From assembly GCF_040513375.1 (NCBI RefSeq), contig NZ_JBEVTG010000001.1, forward strand, positions 682,001-746,000: 64,000 bases of DNA, in the 5' to 3' direction. Under the pieces are notes generated by a model. That model was not told the origin of the DNA. It saw only the letters and a list, made by a program, of their open reading frames with translations, and searched no databases. Positions 1 through 8,250 of the stretch are shown here, in pieces. Origin of the DNA: Flagellimonas_B algarum (GTDB taxonomy: Bacteria; Bacteroidota; Bacteroidia; Flavobacteriales; Flavobacteriaceae). The translations under genes were made by a program, and so were the position numbers. The stretch's first letter is position 1; every line of letters starts with the position of its first letter.

Positions 1-748
1 AACGTTGCGCGTAGAGTGCTTGGTTCACCCGGATCCTTCCATAATGGTACCCCAACAAACGTTGCAGGTCTTGGATCGGTGCTTCCGCATTGTCGACCCT
101 CAGGTCGATCTGGTTGTACCATTCGTGATGTTCCCCTTTGACCTGCAACGCGGCAGAGCGTTTTCCGGTCAATTGCCCCCCTGCTTCCTGCCCAGCCAAC
201 AGGGCGGTCATCAATCGTTGGGCCAGTGCTCCGGACCCATTCGTAAAGGCATCGGCCATTCGTTCGAGAACCCGTGGCGCGAGTTGATTGCCCAAGACCA
301 CAAAACCAGGGCCCTCGATAAAGGATGCCATACCTTTCCAAAACCTTAACCCACTACCGGTAAAGGCATAGGTATTTCCTTGTGCATCGAGGCCTGCAAC
401 CTGTCGCAGATGGGCTTGTGGATCTTTAGAGCGATACGCCGATACCGCGTTCTCGATCTGGGCTCCTTGAGCCAACTGTTCAAACCCCATTTTGGCATAA
501 CGCGGTTCGGTTTCGGCAATGACCGCGAACGCCCCTAGACCCGGTTCGATATAAACCGTAGAACTCCCCACGTATATGTTGTTGGTAGCCACAGCGACCC
601 CGTACTCCTCTTGCTCGGCATCATAAGCGACGATGGCAAAGGTGGTATTCAGGTCCTTATCATGGATCAAGCTCGGTAGATTCTGGGCAAACAATACGGG
701 AACACCCATCAATAGAAACAATTTCTCGGCTATGGTTCGAAAGTTCAT
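1..748 (-). CDS. DUF1028 family secreted protein, C-terminus cut by window edge
   Basis: About 249 residues are visible; the 3' end lies beyond the left edge. The ATG at 748 opens a short hydrophobic leader ending FAQN, a likely Sec signal peptide, so the protein should be periplasmic or secreted. The mature part reads NTTFAIVAYD, VAVATNN, then GSGLRFWKG, LGNQL and LLAGQEAGGQ, in the order and spacing of DUF1028 proteins. That family is related in fold to Ntn hydrolases; its reaction is not settled, so none is assigned. The gene stands alone: the neighbour at 860-1606 is on the same strand but 112 bases upstream. The next bases beyond the edge would show whether a C-terminal peptidoglycan-binding domain, seen in some relatives, is present. 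Confidence 0.85.
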   Translation of the reverse strand, partial: MNFRTIAEKLFLLMGVPVLFAQNLPSLIHDKDLNTTFAIVAYDAEQEEYGVAVATNNIYVGSSTVYIEPGLGAFAVIAETEPRYAKMGFEQLAQGAQIENAVSAYRSKDPQAHLRQVAGLDAQGNTYAFTGSGLRFWKGMASFIEGPGFVVLGNQLAPRVLERMADAFTNGSGALAQRLMTALLAGQEAGGQLTGKRSAALQVKGEHHEWYNQIDLRVDNAEAPIQDLQRLLGYHYGRIRVNQALYAQR

Positions 749-859
749 TTGGATCAGTTTTTCGCTTTTGATGAATAATCCCAAACTTAAAAACCGGATT
801 CCAAAAACATCAGGTTTTTAGGGGCTTAGGGACGAAAGCAAGGGATTTGGGGATGAAAA

Positions 860-1606
860 TCAGAGGGAGTCCGTAAAACCTTCCTTGTATTTTTTTGAAA
901 CCGGTATTTCCAAATGATGGAACAACGCGGTCTTGGGATCCTTCCATTTGATGAAATGGTCCGGATTGACATAGTGCGATCGGTGCACCTGTATCAACCC
1001 TAAATCGGTTTCCATCAATTTGCTCAGCGGAACACGAAGTAACTTCTTCCGTGGGGTAGTACCGACCAGAAAATGGACTTCGACGTAATTCTGGGCACTC
1101 GATATGCCAATGATCTGGTTCGGTATCAGCTTCAACACATCGGATTTGTTCTCGCCTTTTAAAACGACCTGTCCTTTTTTTGCCTGCAATTTGTTGAGGT
1201 ATTTTCGACCGAAAACCAAGAATGGGGTCAAAATCAAACTCGTAGGGACGAATTGTAGCAACAGAAAATCAGCAAGCCCATATTCGCCGTTGATCCAACC
1301 TGAGATATAGTACGGATAGACCATAAAGGGCACCGAAAGCAAAATGACCATAACGACGGCCACCTCCTTTCGAACATCCCACGAGTTGCTGGCCCTATAC
1401 CACCCTTGTTGGACCCCAAAGCCGATCATATAACATATAAAGAACAGAAAGCCATAGGGCGGTAAAAGGATAAGACGAACCTTCAAACTTAGGTCTTCGG
1501 CATCGAAAGGGGCGATGAAGACCAAAAAAACCACCAGCCATAACCCTAAAACAGCAGCGAGAAGCATATGGGCTTTAATGGATGTGTTCAAATCGATCTG
1601 TTTCAT
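860..1606 (-). CDS. Membrane-anchored LytTR-domain transcriptional regulator
   Basis: The 248-residue protein has four predicted membrane helices in its first 130 residues (about 12-32, 45-65, 82-100, 108-130). A LytTR DNA-binding domain follows from about 150 to the end: IIGISSAQNYVEVHF, then LLRVPLSKLMETDLGLIQVHRSHYV, typical of the family. There is no receiver domain, so the signal is probably sensed by the membrane part directly. Membrane LytTR proteins of this kind are widespread in Bacteroidetes; targets cannot be read from the sequence. It is divergent from the lycopene cyclase gene, with only 59 bases between the start codons, so it might act on that promoter; this is inference only. 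Confidence 0.85.
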   Translation of the reverse strand: MKQIDLNTSIKAHMLLAAVLGLWLVVFLVFIAPFDAEDLSLKVRLILLPPYGFLFFICYMIGFGVQQGWYRASNSWDVRKEVAVVMVILLSVPFMVYPYYISGWINGEYGLADFLLLQFVPTSLILTPFLVFGRKYLNKLQAKKGQVVLKGENKSDVLKLIPNQIIGISSAQNYVEVHFLVGTTPRKKLLRVPLSKLMETDLGLIQVHRSHYVNPDHFIKWKDPKTALFHHLEIPVSKKYKEGFTDSL

Positions 1607-1653
1607 AGGGGAGCTTACCTGGATTCTTAAAAATACATAGATTCTTTAATTTG

Positions 1654-1661
1654 TACATTTG
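1654..1661 (+). promoter_or_regulatory. -7 promoter element TACATTTG of the lycopene cyclase gene
   Basis: Matches the Bacteroidetes -7 consensus TANNTTTG. It ends only 4 bases before the ATG at 1666, so transcription should start at or next to the start codon, implying a leaderless mRNA. Confidence 0.55.
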
Positions 1662-1665
1662 GGCA

Positions 1666-2808
1666 ATGCCCAAATTCGACTACATCATCATCGGCGCTGG
1701 GGCATCAGGTTTGATGCTGGCACACCGCATGGTACAAGATGACCATTTCAGGGACCGTTCGATACTCTTGCTCGATAAATCCGATAAATCGATCAACGAT
1801 AGAACTTGGTGTTTTTGGGAAAAAGGGGAAGGTCGATTCGACCATTTGATCCACAAGACCTGGCCCTTGATCCATTTCGCGGGGCGTCACTTGCACAAGA
1901 CGACCGACATCGCCCCCTACCAGTATAAAATGATCCGTGGCTTGGATTTCTATGAATACCATTTGGAGCAACTCAAGGCCTATCCGAACATTTCCTTTGA
2001 AATCGACGAAGTGGATTCCCTAGTCGAAACGGAGGATCGGGTCGAGGTCAAAGGAGCAATGGGCACCTACGAAGGGCAGGCGGTATTCACCAGCATCTTA
2101 GATCGCAAGGTGATGTTCGCCCAAAAGCGCTTCCCTGTATTACAACAACATTTCATCGGTTGGTTCATCAAGACCGAAAAACCGATCTTTGATGTGAAGG
2201 CGGCACGCTTTATGGATTTTTCCATCCCCCAAAAAGGAAATACCCGGTTTATGTACGTGCTCCCTTTTTCAGAGACCCATGCCTTGATCGAGTATACCTT
2301 GTTTTCGGCCGATCTCTTGGAAACCCACGAATACGAATCGGCGATTACCGACTATATCGAAACGCATTTCGGTCCGATTACCTATGAGATCGTAGAAAAG
2401 GAGCGGGGCAACATCCCCATGACCTGCTATGAATTCGAAAAGCACAATAGCAAGCGCATTGCGCATTTGGGAATCGCCGGAGGTTGGGCGAAACCGAGCA
2501 CGGGGTATACCTTTCATCGCAGCATGTCGAGAGTCGACAAATTGGTCGCCTTTACCAAAACCGGAAAACCCTTCACCGCCTTTTCGAATAAAAACAAGTT
2601 TTGGTATTATGATCTCCTTTTGTTGGACGTGTTGTACCAAGACAACGCCTTGGGTCGCCAAGTGTTCGAAGCCATGTTCGAAAAAAGGAGTCCGCAATCC
2701 ATTTTCAAGTTTTTGGATGATGAAACCAGTTTACGTGAAGATTTTTTGATGATCAACTCCTGCCCGAAATGGCCCTTTACCAAAGCCTTGATCAAACGGT
2801 TGTTCTAA
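1666..2808 (+). CDS. crtY: Lycopene beta-cyclase family protein
   Basis: A 380-residue flavoprotein that should cyclise the ends of lycopene to give beta-carotene. It opens with the dinucleotide-binding fingerprint IIGAGASGLMLAHRM, followed by NDRTWCFWEKGEG, a hallmark of the bacterial CrtY type. The central IEYTLFS and the AGGWAKPSTGYTFHRS stretch near residue 275 also fit. I chose the ATG at 1666; a TTG five codons upstream lies inside the promoter motif. It ends in the sequence CTAA, whose last three bases are its stop and whose first three, read on the other strand, are the stop of the prenyl synthase gene. Both enzymes belong to carotenoid synthesis, but crtB, crtI and crtZ are not in this window. 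Confidence 0.88.
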   Translation: MPKFDYIIIGAGASGLMLAHRMVQDDHFRDRSILLLDKSDKSINDRTWCFWEKGEGRFDHLIHKTWPLIHFAGRHLHKTTDIAPYQYKMIRGLDFYEYHLEQLKAYPNISFEIDEVDSLVETEDRVEVKGAMGTYEGQAVFTSILDRKVMFAQKRFPVLQQHFIGWFIKTEKPIFDVKAARFMDFSIPQKGNTRFMYVLPFSETHALIEYTLFSADLLETHEYESAITDYIETHFGPITYEIVEKERGNIPMTCYEFEKHNSKRIAHLGIAGGWAKPSTGYTFHRSMSRVDKLVAFTKTGKPFTAFSNKNKFWYYDLLLLDVLYQDNALGRQVFEAMFEKRSPQSIFKFLDDETSLREDFLMINSCPKWPFTKALIKRLF

Positions 2809-3779
2809 ACCTTGCGGGTCATGAGCGAAGCGGCGAAACCGCGCAGCACATCTTTTGAGGAATCGGGTATTGAAACTTCCTCCAACACCGCATAAGCGGC
2901 ATCCGTATACGCTTGAATGGCCGATTGGGTCGCCGAAACCGATCCGCTGGTTTCAAAAAGGGATTTCGCGAATTCGATTTTCGCCTCGACCTCGGTCGGA
3001 GTGGTCGAAAAGAGACGCTCGAGCTCTTCCCGATCCTCGGCCGTCGCCAATTCAACGGCCTTGAGATAGAGGTAGGTCTTTTTGTTCTCAATGATATCGC
3101 CCCCTACTTGTTTCCCGAAGGTTTCAGGATTTCCGAAAGCATCGAGATAATCGTCTTGCAGCTGGAAGGCCACACCCAGATTGATCCCAAAACGGTAGAT
3201 CAACTCTTGATCTTTTTCGGCTGCACCTGCGATCATCGCCCCCATCTTCAAGGCAGCCGCGACCAATACCGCGGTTTTGAATTCGATCATTTTAAGGTAT
3301 TCGGGTATGGTGACGTCGTTTCTGGTTTCGAAATCGACATCGTATTGCTGTCCTTCACAGACTTCCATAGCCGTCTTACTGAACAGGATCACTAAGGGTT
3401 TCAGCAATTCAGGAGGGTAGTCTTCAAAATACCCGTAGGCCTGGATCAACATGGCGTCACCCGAAAGGATGCCGGTATTGACATCCCACTTTTCATGAAC
3501 GGTCTGGTGGCCCCTACGTAAGGGGGCGTCATCCATGATATCATCGTGGATCAAAGAGAAGTTATGGAATACCTCGATTGCTGTAGCAGCCCCCAAGGCT
3601 TTATTGAAGTCACCTCCGAAAAGATCTGCGGCCATTAGGGTCAGCACGGGGCGCAATCGCTTGCCACCAAGACCCAAGATATATTGGATGGGCTCGTAAA
3701 GCCCCGCTGGTTCTTTAACCGTACTGTGCGAAGCAAGGTGGTCTAGAAAGGCGGCCCGGTAAGAATCAATGGATGGCAT
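2805..3779 (-). CDS. Short-chain polyprenyl diphosphate synthase (likely GGPP/FPP synthase)
   Basis: A 324-residue trans-isoprenyl diphosphate synthase that condenses IPP with allylic diphosphates. GGKRLRP is at about residue 38-44, the first Asp-rich motif DDIMD at 79-83 followed by the Arg pair in APLRRG, and the second Asp-rich motif DDYLD at 209-213. The residue five before the first motif is Phe (FSLIHDD). In this family an aromatic side chain there usually limits the product to C15-C20, so GGPP or FPP is more likely than a long quinone chain; that is inference. It faces lycopene cyclase tail to tail with interlocked stop codons. GGPP would feed carotenoid synthesis. Confidence 0.9.
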   Translation of the reverse strand: MPSIDSYRAAFLDHLASHSTVKEPAGLYEPIQYILGLGGKRLRPVLTLMAADLFGGDFNKALGAATAIEVFHNFSLIHDDIMDDAPLRRGHQTVHEKWDVNTGILSGDAMLIQAYGYFEDYPPELLKPLVILFSKTAMEVCEGQQYDVDFETRNDVTIPEYLKMIEFKTAVLVAAALKMGAMIAGAAEKDQELIYRFGINLGVAFQLQDDYLDAFGNPETFGKQVGGDIIENKKTYLYLKAVELATAEDREELERLFSTTPTEVEAKIEFAKSLFETSGSVSATQSAIQAYTDAAYAVLEEVSIPDSSKDVLRGFAASLMTRKV

Positions 3780-3922
3780 GGGAACAAATTTGCCTAAAAA
3801 TACACTCTATTTGATTAATCGATTTGGTAAAAACCAAAAGCGATGAAAAAAAAATGCAAAAAAAATGCAATAGCTTTAAAAGTCTTCGTCTTTAAGTATG
3901 AAGAAGGGTAAATCAGATCACC

Positions 3923-4453
3923 TTGACCAACGAGAACAAAACAAATCTGGGTTATTTCTTTCAGGATGAATACCAATCACTGAAAGGATACGTGCGCTCA
4001 AAAATCGATGATACGACCGACGGTGATGCCGAGGATATCATCCAAGATGTCGCCGTCCGGATTTTCTCTAGGCCCGATGATGCCCTTCCGATCACGAACA
4101 TCACGGGTTTCGTTTACCATGCCGTACGCAATAAGATCATCGATGTCATGCGTACCAAAAAAAGGCGCGAAGACGATGAAGAAGAATTGGAGCAGCTTTG
4201 GACGGAGTTCAGTGAGCGCTTTCACGACGGGCAGATCGAACAGTATCCGAAAGCCTTGCGCAACCAGCTGAAATCGGCCCTGGCACAACTCAAACCGGAA
4301 TATCGTGACATCATATTGGCGATCGACTTCGAAGGCTATACCTATCGTGAGATCGCTGAAGAATCCGGAATTTCACCGGGCACCCTGATGTCAAGAAGAC
4401 ACCGGGCCCTGTCAATATTGGCAAAACAATTGAACGCATATAACATTGAATGA
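3923..4453 (+). CDS. RNA polymerase ECF-type sigma-70 factor
   Basis: A 176-residue sigma factor with region 2 at about 10-85 (DAEDIIQDVAVRIFSR; FVYHAVRNKIIDVMRTKKRR) and region 4 at about 115-170 (YREIAEESGISPGTLMSRRHRALSIL, read with the usual helix-turn-helix). It starts with TTG at 3923, because an in-frame stop lies at 3899-3901 and no in-frame ATG or GTG lies between. The next gene begins 1 base after its stop codon and encodes a small membrane protein, the usual place for a partner that holds an ECF factor at the membrane, although that protein has no recognised anti-sigma domain. Targets are unknown. Confidence 0.88.
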   Translation: MTNENKTNLGYFFQDEYQSLKGYVRSKIDDTTDGDAEDIIQDVAVRIFSRPDDALPITNITGFVYHAVRNKIIDVMRTKKRREDDEEELEQLWTEFSERFHDGQIEQYPKALRNQLKSALAQLKPEYRDIILAIDFEGYTYREIAEESGISPGTLMSRRHRALSILAKQLNAYNIE

Positions 4454-4454
4454 T

Positions 4455-4880
4455 ATGGAACATAAAAGACATCTAGAAGAACGTATGGAGCGAAAAGTAA
4501 AACACTATGTGACCAAAGGGGTCAAGGTCTTCGTATTCGCGATTTTCATCATCGGGCTATTCTTTCTCGCCTGTTATGTACTCATGCGGCTTTGGAATTG
4601 GTTGATGCCCGACATCTTCGATTTGGGCACCATCTCCTACTGGCAAGCCGTCGGGGTTATGGTACTCGCGAAACTGCTGTTCGGTTTCGGTGGTGGAGGA
4701 TCCTCATCGAACAAAGGATCGAAATCGAAAAAATGGGAAAAGCGGACCAAGGAACGTTGCAATTCTTGGAAAAAGGACCAAGAAGAATGGAAACTTTACG
4801 ACCGCTTTTGGAAAGAAGAAGGGGAAACCGCTTTTAAAAAATTCGTTGAAGACCATGAAGCCGATGAAAAAACTGACTGA
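4455..4880 (+). CDS. Small two-helix membrane protein coupled to the ECF sigma gene
   Basis: A 141-residue protein starting at the ATG one base after the sigma stop codon. It has a basic N-terminus, a membrane helix at about 24-46, the motif RLWNWLMPDIF, a second hydrophobic segment at about 62-78 (SYWQAVGVMVLAKLLFG), a Gly/Ser linker and a highly charged tail rich in Lys, Glu and Trp. I do not recognise a named domain. Similar WNWL-P plus YWQA proteins commonly follow sigma genes in Bacteroidetes. The coupling suggests it senses or restrains the sigma factor, but it lacks a visible zinc or RskA-type anti-sigma motif. Confidence 0.7.
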   Translation: MEHKRHLEERMERKVKHYVTKGVKVFVFAIFIIGLFFLACYVLMRLWNWLMPDIFDLGTISYWQAVGVMVLAKLLFGFGGGGSSSNKGSKSKKWEKRTKERCNSWKKDQEEWKLYDRFWKEEGETAFKKFVEDHEADEKTD

Positions 4881-5034
4881 GCGGCTGCATTTGTTCGGTA
4901 ACTTTCCACGGTTCAGGGGATTTTACCACAATTCAGCACCAAAAACACCCAATCGGTCCAAATCAATTCGATTCGTTCGTCATGGACAATGATATTTGAC
5001 AGGATCTAAGGATGCGTTAAATAAATGTAAAACT

Positions 5035-5066
5035 CAGGAAACTTTTTTTGTTTTAAAAGTTTCCTG
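5035..5066. promoter_or_regulatory. Inverted-repeat operator over the tetR-efflux promoter
   Basis: Perfect 12-base arms CAGGAAACTTTT (5035-5046) and AAAAGTTTCCTG (5055-5066) with an 8-base centre. The centre contains TTTG (5047-5050), placed 18 bases before the -7 element, so it is probably the -33 element. A repressor dimer bound here would block the promoter; the TetR protein encoded downstream is the obvious candidate. Confidence 0.75.
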
Positions 5067-5068
5067 TT

Positions 5069-5076
5069 TAATTTTG
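5069..5076 (+). promoter_or_regulatory. -7 promoter element TAATTTTG of the efflux operon
   Basis: Matches TANNTTTG, 9 bases before the chosen ATG of the TetR gene and 18 bases after the TTTG at 5047-5050. This supports the start at 5086 rather than any upstream start. Confidence 0.65.
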
Positions 5077-5085
5077 GCGGCTCAA

Positions 5086-5691
5086 ATGAGGGATAAAATC
5101 TTACATAAGGCCACCGAACTGTTCTTGACCTTGGGGTTCAAAAGTGTGACCATGGACGATTTGGCGAATGAGATGGGTATTTCAAAAAAGACCATCTATT
5201 CCCACTTCGAAAACAAGACCAAATTGGTCGAAGAAAGCACCTTGAACCTGTTTTGGTTCATTTCCGATGGGATCAACCAAATCGTTGCCCTGCGCAAAAA
5301 TCCGATCGAAGAGCTTTATGAGATCAAAAAATTCGTGATGCTGCATTTGAAGGACGAGAAGTCCTCACCGCAATACCAATTGCAAAAATATTATCCGCAG
5401 TTGTACGAATCCTTGAAAAGCAAGCAATTCGAAGTCATGCAAGACTGCGTAAAAGACAATGTCTTACGCGGGATCGATTTGGGCATCTACCGGGCCAACC
5501 TCAATGTGGAATTCGTTTCACGGATTTATTTTTCAGGAGTGACCAGTATCAAGGACAACACCTTTTTTCCGCAGCGCATATTCACCATGACACAGCTCAT
5601 GGACAATTACCTAGAATACCACCTACGGGGTATCGTAACCCCAGAGGGCAGGAAAATATTAAACGAAATCATCAATTCAAACCAAGAATAA
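5086..5691 (+). CDS. TetR/AcrR family repressor of the efflux operon
   Basis: A 201-residue regulator. Its N-terminal helix-turn-helix lies at about residues 10-44 (MDDLANEMGISKKTIYSHF), and the ligand-binding helical domain fills the rest. The frame is open further upstream to 4996, but that extension would overlap the inverted repeat and promoter, so the ATG at 5086 is preferred. The stop codon touches the start of the TolC-like gene, and the four genes to 11754 run on one strand with short gaps. It should repress its own operon through the repeat at 5035-5066 and release it when a toxic compound binds. The ligand is unknown. Confidence 0.9.
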   Translation: MRDKILHKATELFLTLGFKSVTMDDLANEMGISKKTIYSHFENKTKLVEESTLNLFWFISDGINQIVALRKNPIEELYEIKKFVMLHLKDEKSSPQYQLQKYYPQLYESLKSKQFEVMQDCVKDNVLRGIDLGIYRANLNVEFVSRIYFSGVTSIKDNTFFPQRIFTMTQLMDNYLEYHLRGIVTPEGRKILNEIINSNQE

Positions 5692-7023
5692 ATGCGAACA
5701 ATCATCTTAATCGTAACCCTGGCATTTACCTGCTTTACCAACGCACAGGTCGAAGGCAATCGATACAGTCTCGACGAGGCCATCGCCTACGCCCTTGAGC
5801 ATAATTATCAGGCGATCAACGCCGGCCGTGACCTGGTCGATGCCCAAAAACAGAAATGGGAGACCATTGCCACCGGGCTACCCCAGATCAGTGGGGCCAT
5901 CAGTTATCAAAACCAATTAAAGCAGCCCGTGACCCAGATCCCAGCCGAATTTTTCGGTGGCGAGCCCGGCACTTTTACCGAAGTGGTCTTTGGCCAGGCG
6001 CAAACGGCGAATGCCACGGCGACCCTGACACAGCAGATCTTTGATGGCTCGTACATTGTCGGGGTACAGGCCACCCGGGCATTTTTGAGTTACAGTCAGA
6101 ACAACAAAGAGAAGACCGACTTGGACGTGCGCAAAGCCGTCGTCGAAGCGTATGGCAACGTGCTGTTGGCTCAAGAGAGTGTATTGATTTTGGAAAAAAA
6201 CAAGGCCACCTTGGCCAAAAACCTATATGAGACCAAACGCATCTACGAAAACGGATTGGGCGACGAAGAAAGTGTGGATCAATTGCAAATCACCTTATCC
6301 TCCATCGAAAGCCAGTTGAAGAATTCGAAACGCTTGGAGAAAATCACCTTGCAGATGTTGAACCTCATGATGGGTGTTCCGATCGAGACCCAAACGATCT
6401 TGACCGAAAACCTCGATGCCCTGACCCAAAAAAAGATCGACCTTGGTATTTTGGACGAAGGGTTCTCTATGGAGAACAACGTTGATTATAAATTGGTATA
6501 CAACCTCAACGAGCAGCGCTATTTTGAATTGAAATTGGCGAAAAGCCGGGCTCTGCCTACGCTGAATGCCTTTGTTAATTACGGGGGCAACTCGTTCAGT
6601 GATGATTTCAATTTCTTGAGCAGCGGCCAGCAATGGTTCGGTTTTTCGAATTTCGGGGTCGACCTGAACATTCCGATTTTCAGTTCCTTAGGACGCAGTG
6701 CGAGCACCCAACGCGCCAAAATCGCCTATGAAAAAGCCAAAACGCAGTTGACCGAAGCCGAAGAACAGATCCGCTTGCAGCTGGAAAGCGCCAAAAGCGA
6801 TTATATTTTGGCCATCGAAGAATACGAGACCTCCAAAGACAATCTGAATTTGGCAGAACGTATCGAAAACAAGAACCAAATCAAGTATTCGGAAGGTCTG
6901 GCCACCAGTTTCGAACTGCGTCAAGCCCAGACGCAATTGTATGCGACGCAACAAGAATATTTACAATCAATGGTCGATGTCATCAATGCCAAGACGACCC
7001 TCGAAACCGTATTGAACAACTAA
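5692..7023 (+). CDS. TolC-family outer membrane efflux protein
   Basis: A 443-residue protein with a Sec signal peptide (first 18 residues, ending TNAQ) and two long helical hairpin repeats of the outer membrane efflux protein fold: YSLDEAIAYALEHNYQA at the start, and a second half from about residue 250 with a C-terminal YSEGLATSFELRQAQ. It forms the outer membrane exit duct. The ATG follows the TetR stop codon directly. With the adaptor and the RND pump downstream it makes a complete tripartite system. Confidence 0.92.
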   Translation: MRTIILIVTLAFTCFTNAQVEGNRYSLDEAIAYALEHNYQAINAGRDLVDAQKQKWETIATGLPQISGAISYQNQLKQPVTQIPAEFFGGEPGTFTEVVFGQAQTANATATLTQQIFDGSYIVGVQATRAFLSYSQNNKEKTDLDVRKAVVEAYGNVLLAQESVLILEKNKATLAKNLYETKRIYENGLGDEESVDQLQITLSSIESQLKNSKRLEKITLQMLNLMMGVPIETQTILTENLDALTQKKIDLGILDEGFSMENNVDYKLVYNLNEQRYFELKLAKSRALPTLNAFVNYGGNSFSDDFNFLSSGQQWFGFSNFGVDLNIPIFSSLGRSASTQRAKIAYEKAKTQLTEAEEQIRLQLESAKSDYILAIEEYETSKDNLNLAERIENKNQIKYSEGLATSFELRQAQTQLYATQQEYLQSMVDVINAKTTLETVLNN

Positions 7024-7059
7024 AAAACAAATCAATCATACACACAAAACGATAAAACA

Positions 7060-8247
7060 ATGAAACAACTAGTGAGCAGTATCCTTTTCGCCTTATTGAT
7101 CGCCTCTTGCGGTGGTGGTGGGGAAGGAACCGTCGAATCGGTCATCGCGACCCAAGACTTGGAATCGATCCGTGCCAAAAGAACGGAACTCGAAGCGACC
7201 CAAAAGACCCTTGAAGAAGAAGTCGCCCTGTTGGATTCAGCGATTGCGTCAATGGACAAAAACGCCAACCTTCCGCTGGTCACTACCTTGGATGTGGCAC
7301 TTCAAAATTTTGAGCATTATCTCGAATTGCAAGGTGATGTGATGACCAAGCAAAATGTATTGGTCTACCCTGAAATGGCTGGCACTTTGTACAAGGTTTA
7401 TGTCAAAGAAGGGCAAAAAGTCGCCAAAGGACAATTGTTGGCCGCTATTGACGACGGCGGTCTATCTAGCCAATTGGCCCAATTGAAAACGCAAGCGGCC
7501 CTGGCAAAGACCACATACGAACGTCAAAAACGACTTTGGGAGCAGAATATCGGATCCGAAATCCAGTACCTCCAGTCCAAGACCCAATACGAGACCCAAG
7601 AAAGCGCGGTCAAGCAATTTGAAAGCCAACTTGCGAAATCGACCATTCGCGCCCCGTTCAGCGGAATCATCGACGACGTGATCAAAGATCAGGGTACGGT
7701 GGTTAGTCCGGGGCCGGGATCGGAAGTCTTTCGAATCGTGAATTTGGGTGATATGTATGTTGAAGTCGAAGTTCCTGAATCCCATTTACCGAACGTAACC
7801 CCCGGAAAATCGGTTGAGGTGTTCTTCCCGGTCTTGGGTGAGACCGTGGCCACCAAGGTCCGGCAAACGGGCAACTTCATCAATCCTGGGAACCGATCGT
7901 TCACGGTCGAGATTCCCGTACCGAATAAAGACGGCCGGGTAAAGCCTAATTTGACGGCCGTTGCCAAAATCAATGACTACACCAATCCGGAGGCGGTATT
8001 GATCCCACAAAGTGTGGTTTCTGAAAATGCGGCGGGTGAGCAATATGTCTATTTGGCAACCAGTGAGAAAGAAGAAGAGATCATTGTCAAAAGGGTAATC
8101 GTCGAAACCGGAAAAACCCAAGGAGACTTCGTTGAAATCCTAAACGGTCTCGAAGCAGGCAACCAAATTATCGTTGAAGGGGCTCGAAGTGTTCGTGACA
8201 ACCAACAGGTCAAGATACTTGACAAGGTAGAAACCGCAAATAACTAG
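7060..8247 (+). CDS. RND efflux periplasmic adaptor (membrane fusion) lipoprotein
   Basis: A 395-residue adaptor. It has a lipoprotein signal with lipobox LIASC (Cys17) followed by a glycine-rich tether, and a coiled-coil segment at about 27-66. The biotinyl-lipoyl-like halves (VYPEMAGTLYKVYVKEGQKVAKGQLL and the partner KSTIRAPFSGIID) flank an alpha hairpin. A beta-barrel and membrane-proximal domain follow to the end (VLIPQSVVS; LEAGNQIIVEG). It bridges the inner membrane pump and the TolC-like channel. It lies 36 bases after the TolC gene and 3 bases before the pump gene, so the three are cotranscribed. Confidence 0.93.
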   Translation: MKQLVSSILFALLIASCGGGGEGTVESVIATQDLESIRAKRTELEATQKTLEEEVALLDSAIASMDKNANLPLVTTLDVALQNFEHYLELQGDVMTKQNVLVYPEMAGTLYKVYVKEGQKVAKGQLLAAIDDGGLSSQLAQLKTQAALAKTTYERQKRLWEQNIGSEIQYLQSKTQYETQESAVKQFESQLAKSTIRAPFSGIIDDVIKDQGTVVSPGPGSEVFRIVNLGDMYVEVEVPESHLPNVTPGKSVEVFFPVLGETVATKVRQTGNFINPGNRSFTVEIPVPNKDGRVKPNLTAVAKINDYTNPEAVLIPQSVVSENAAGEQYVYLATSEKEEEIIVKRVIVETGKTQGDFVEILNGLEAGNQIIVEGARSVRDNQQVKILDKVETANN

Positions 8248-8250
8248 ACT

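Noticed and set aside
5..349. Plus-strand open frame opposite the DUF1028 gene
   Set aside because: It lies in the shadow of a gene with clear family motifs on the minus strand and has no recognisable sequence of its own.
4996..5085. Longer start for the TetR protein
   Set aside because: The added 30 codons would cross the inverted-repeat operator and the -7 promoter element, and the family N-terminus begins at 5086.
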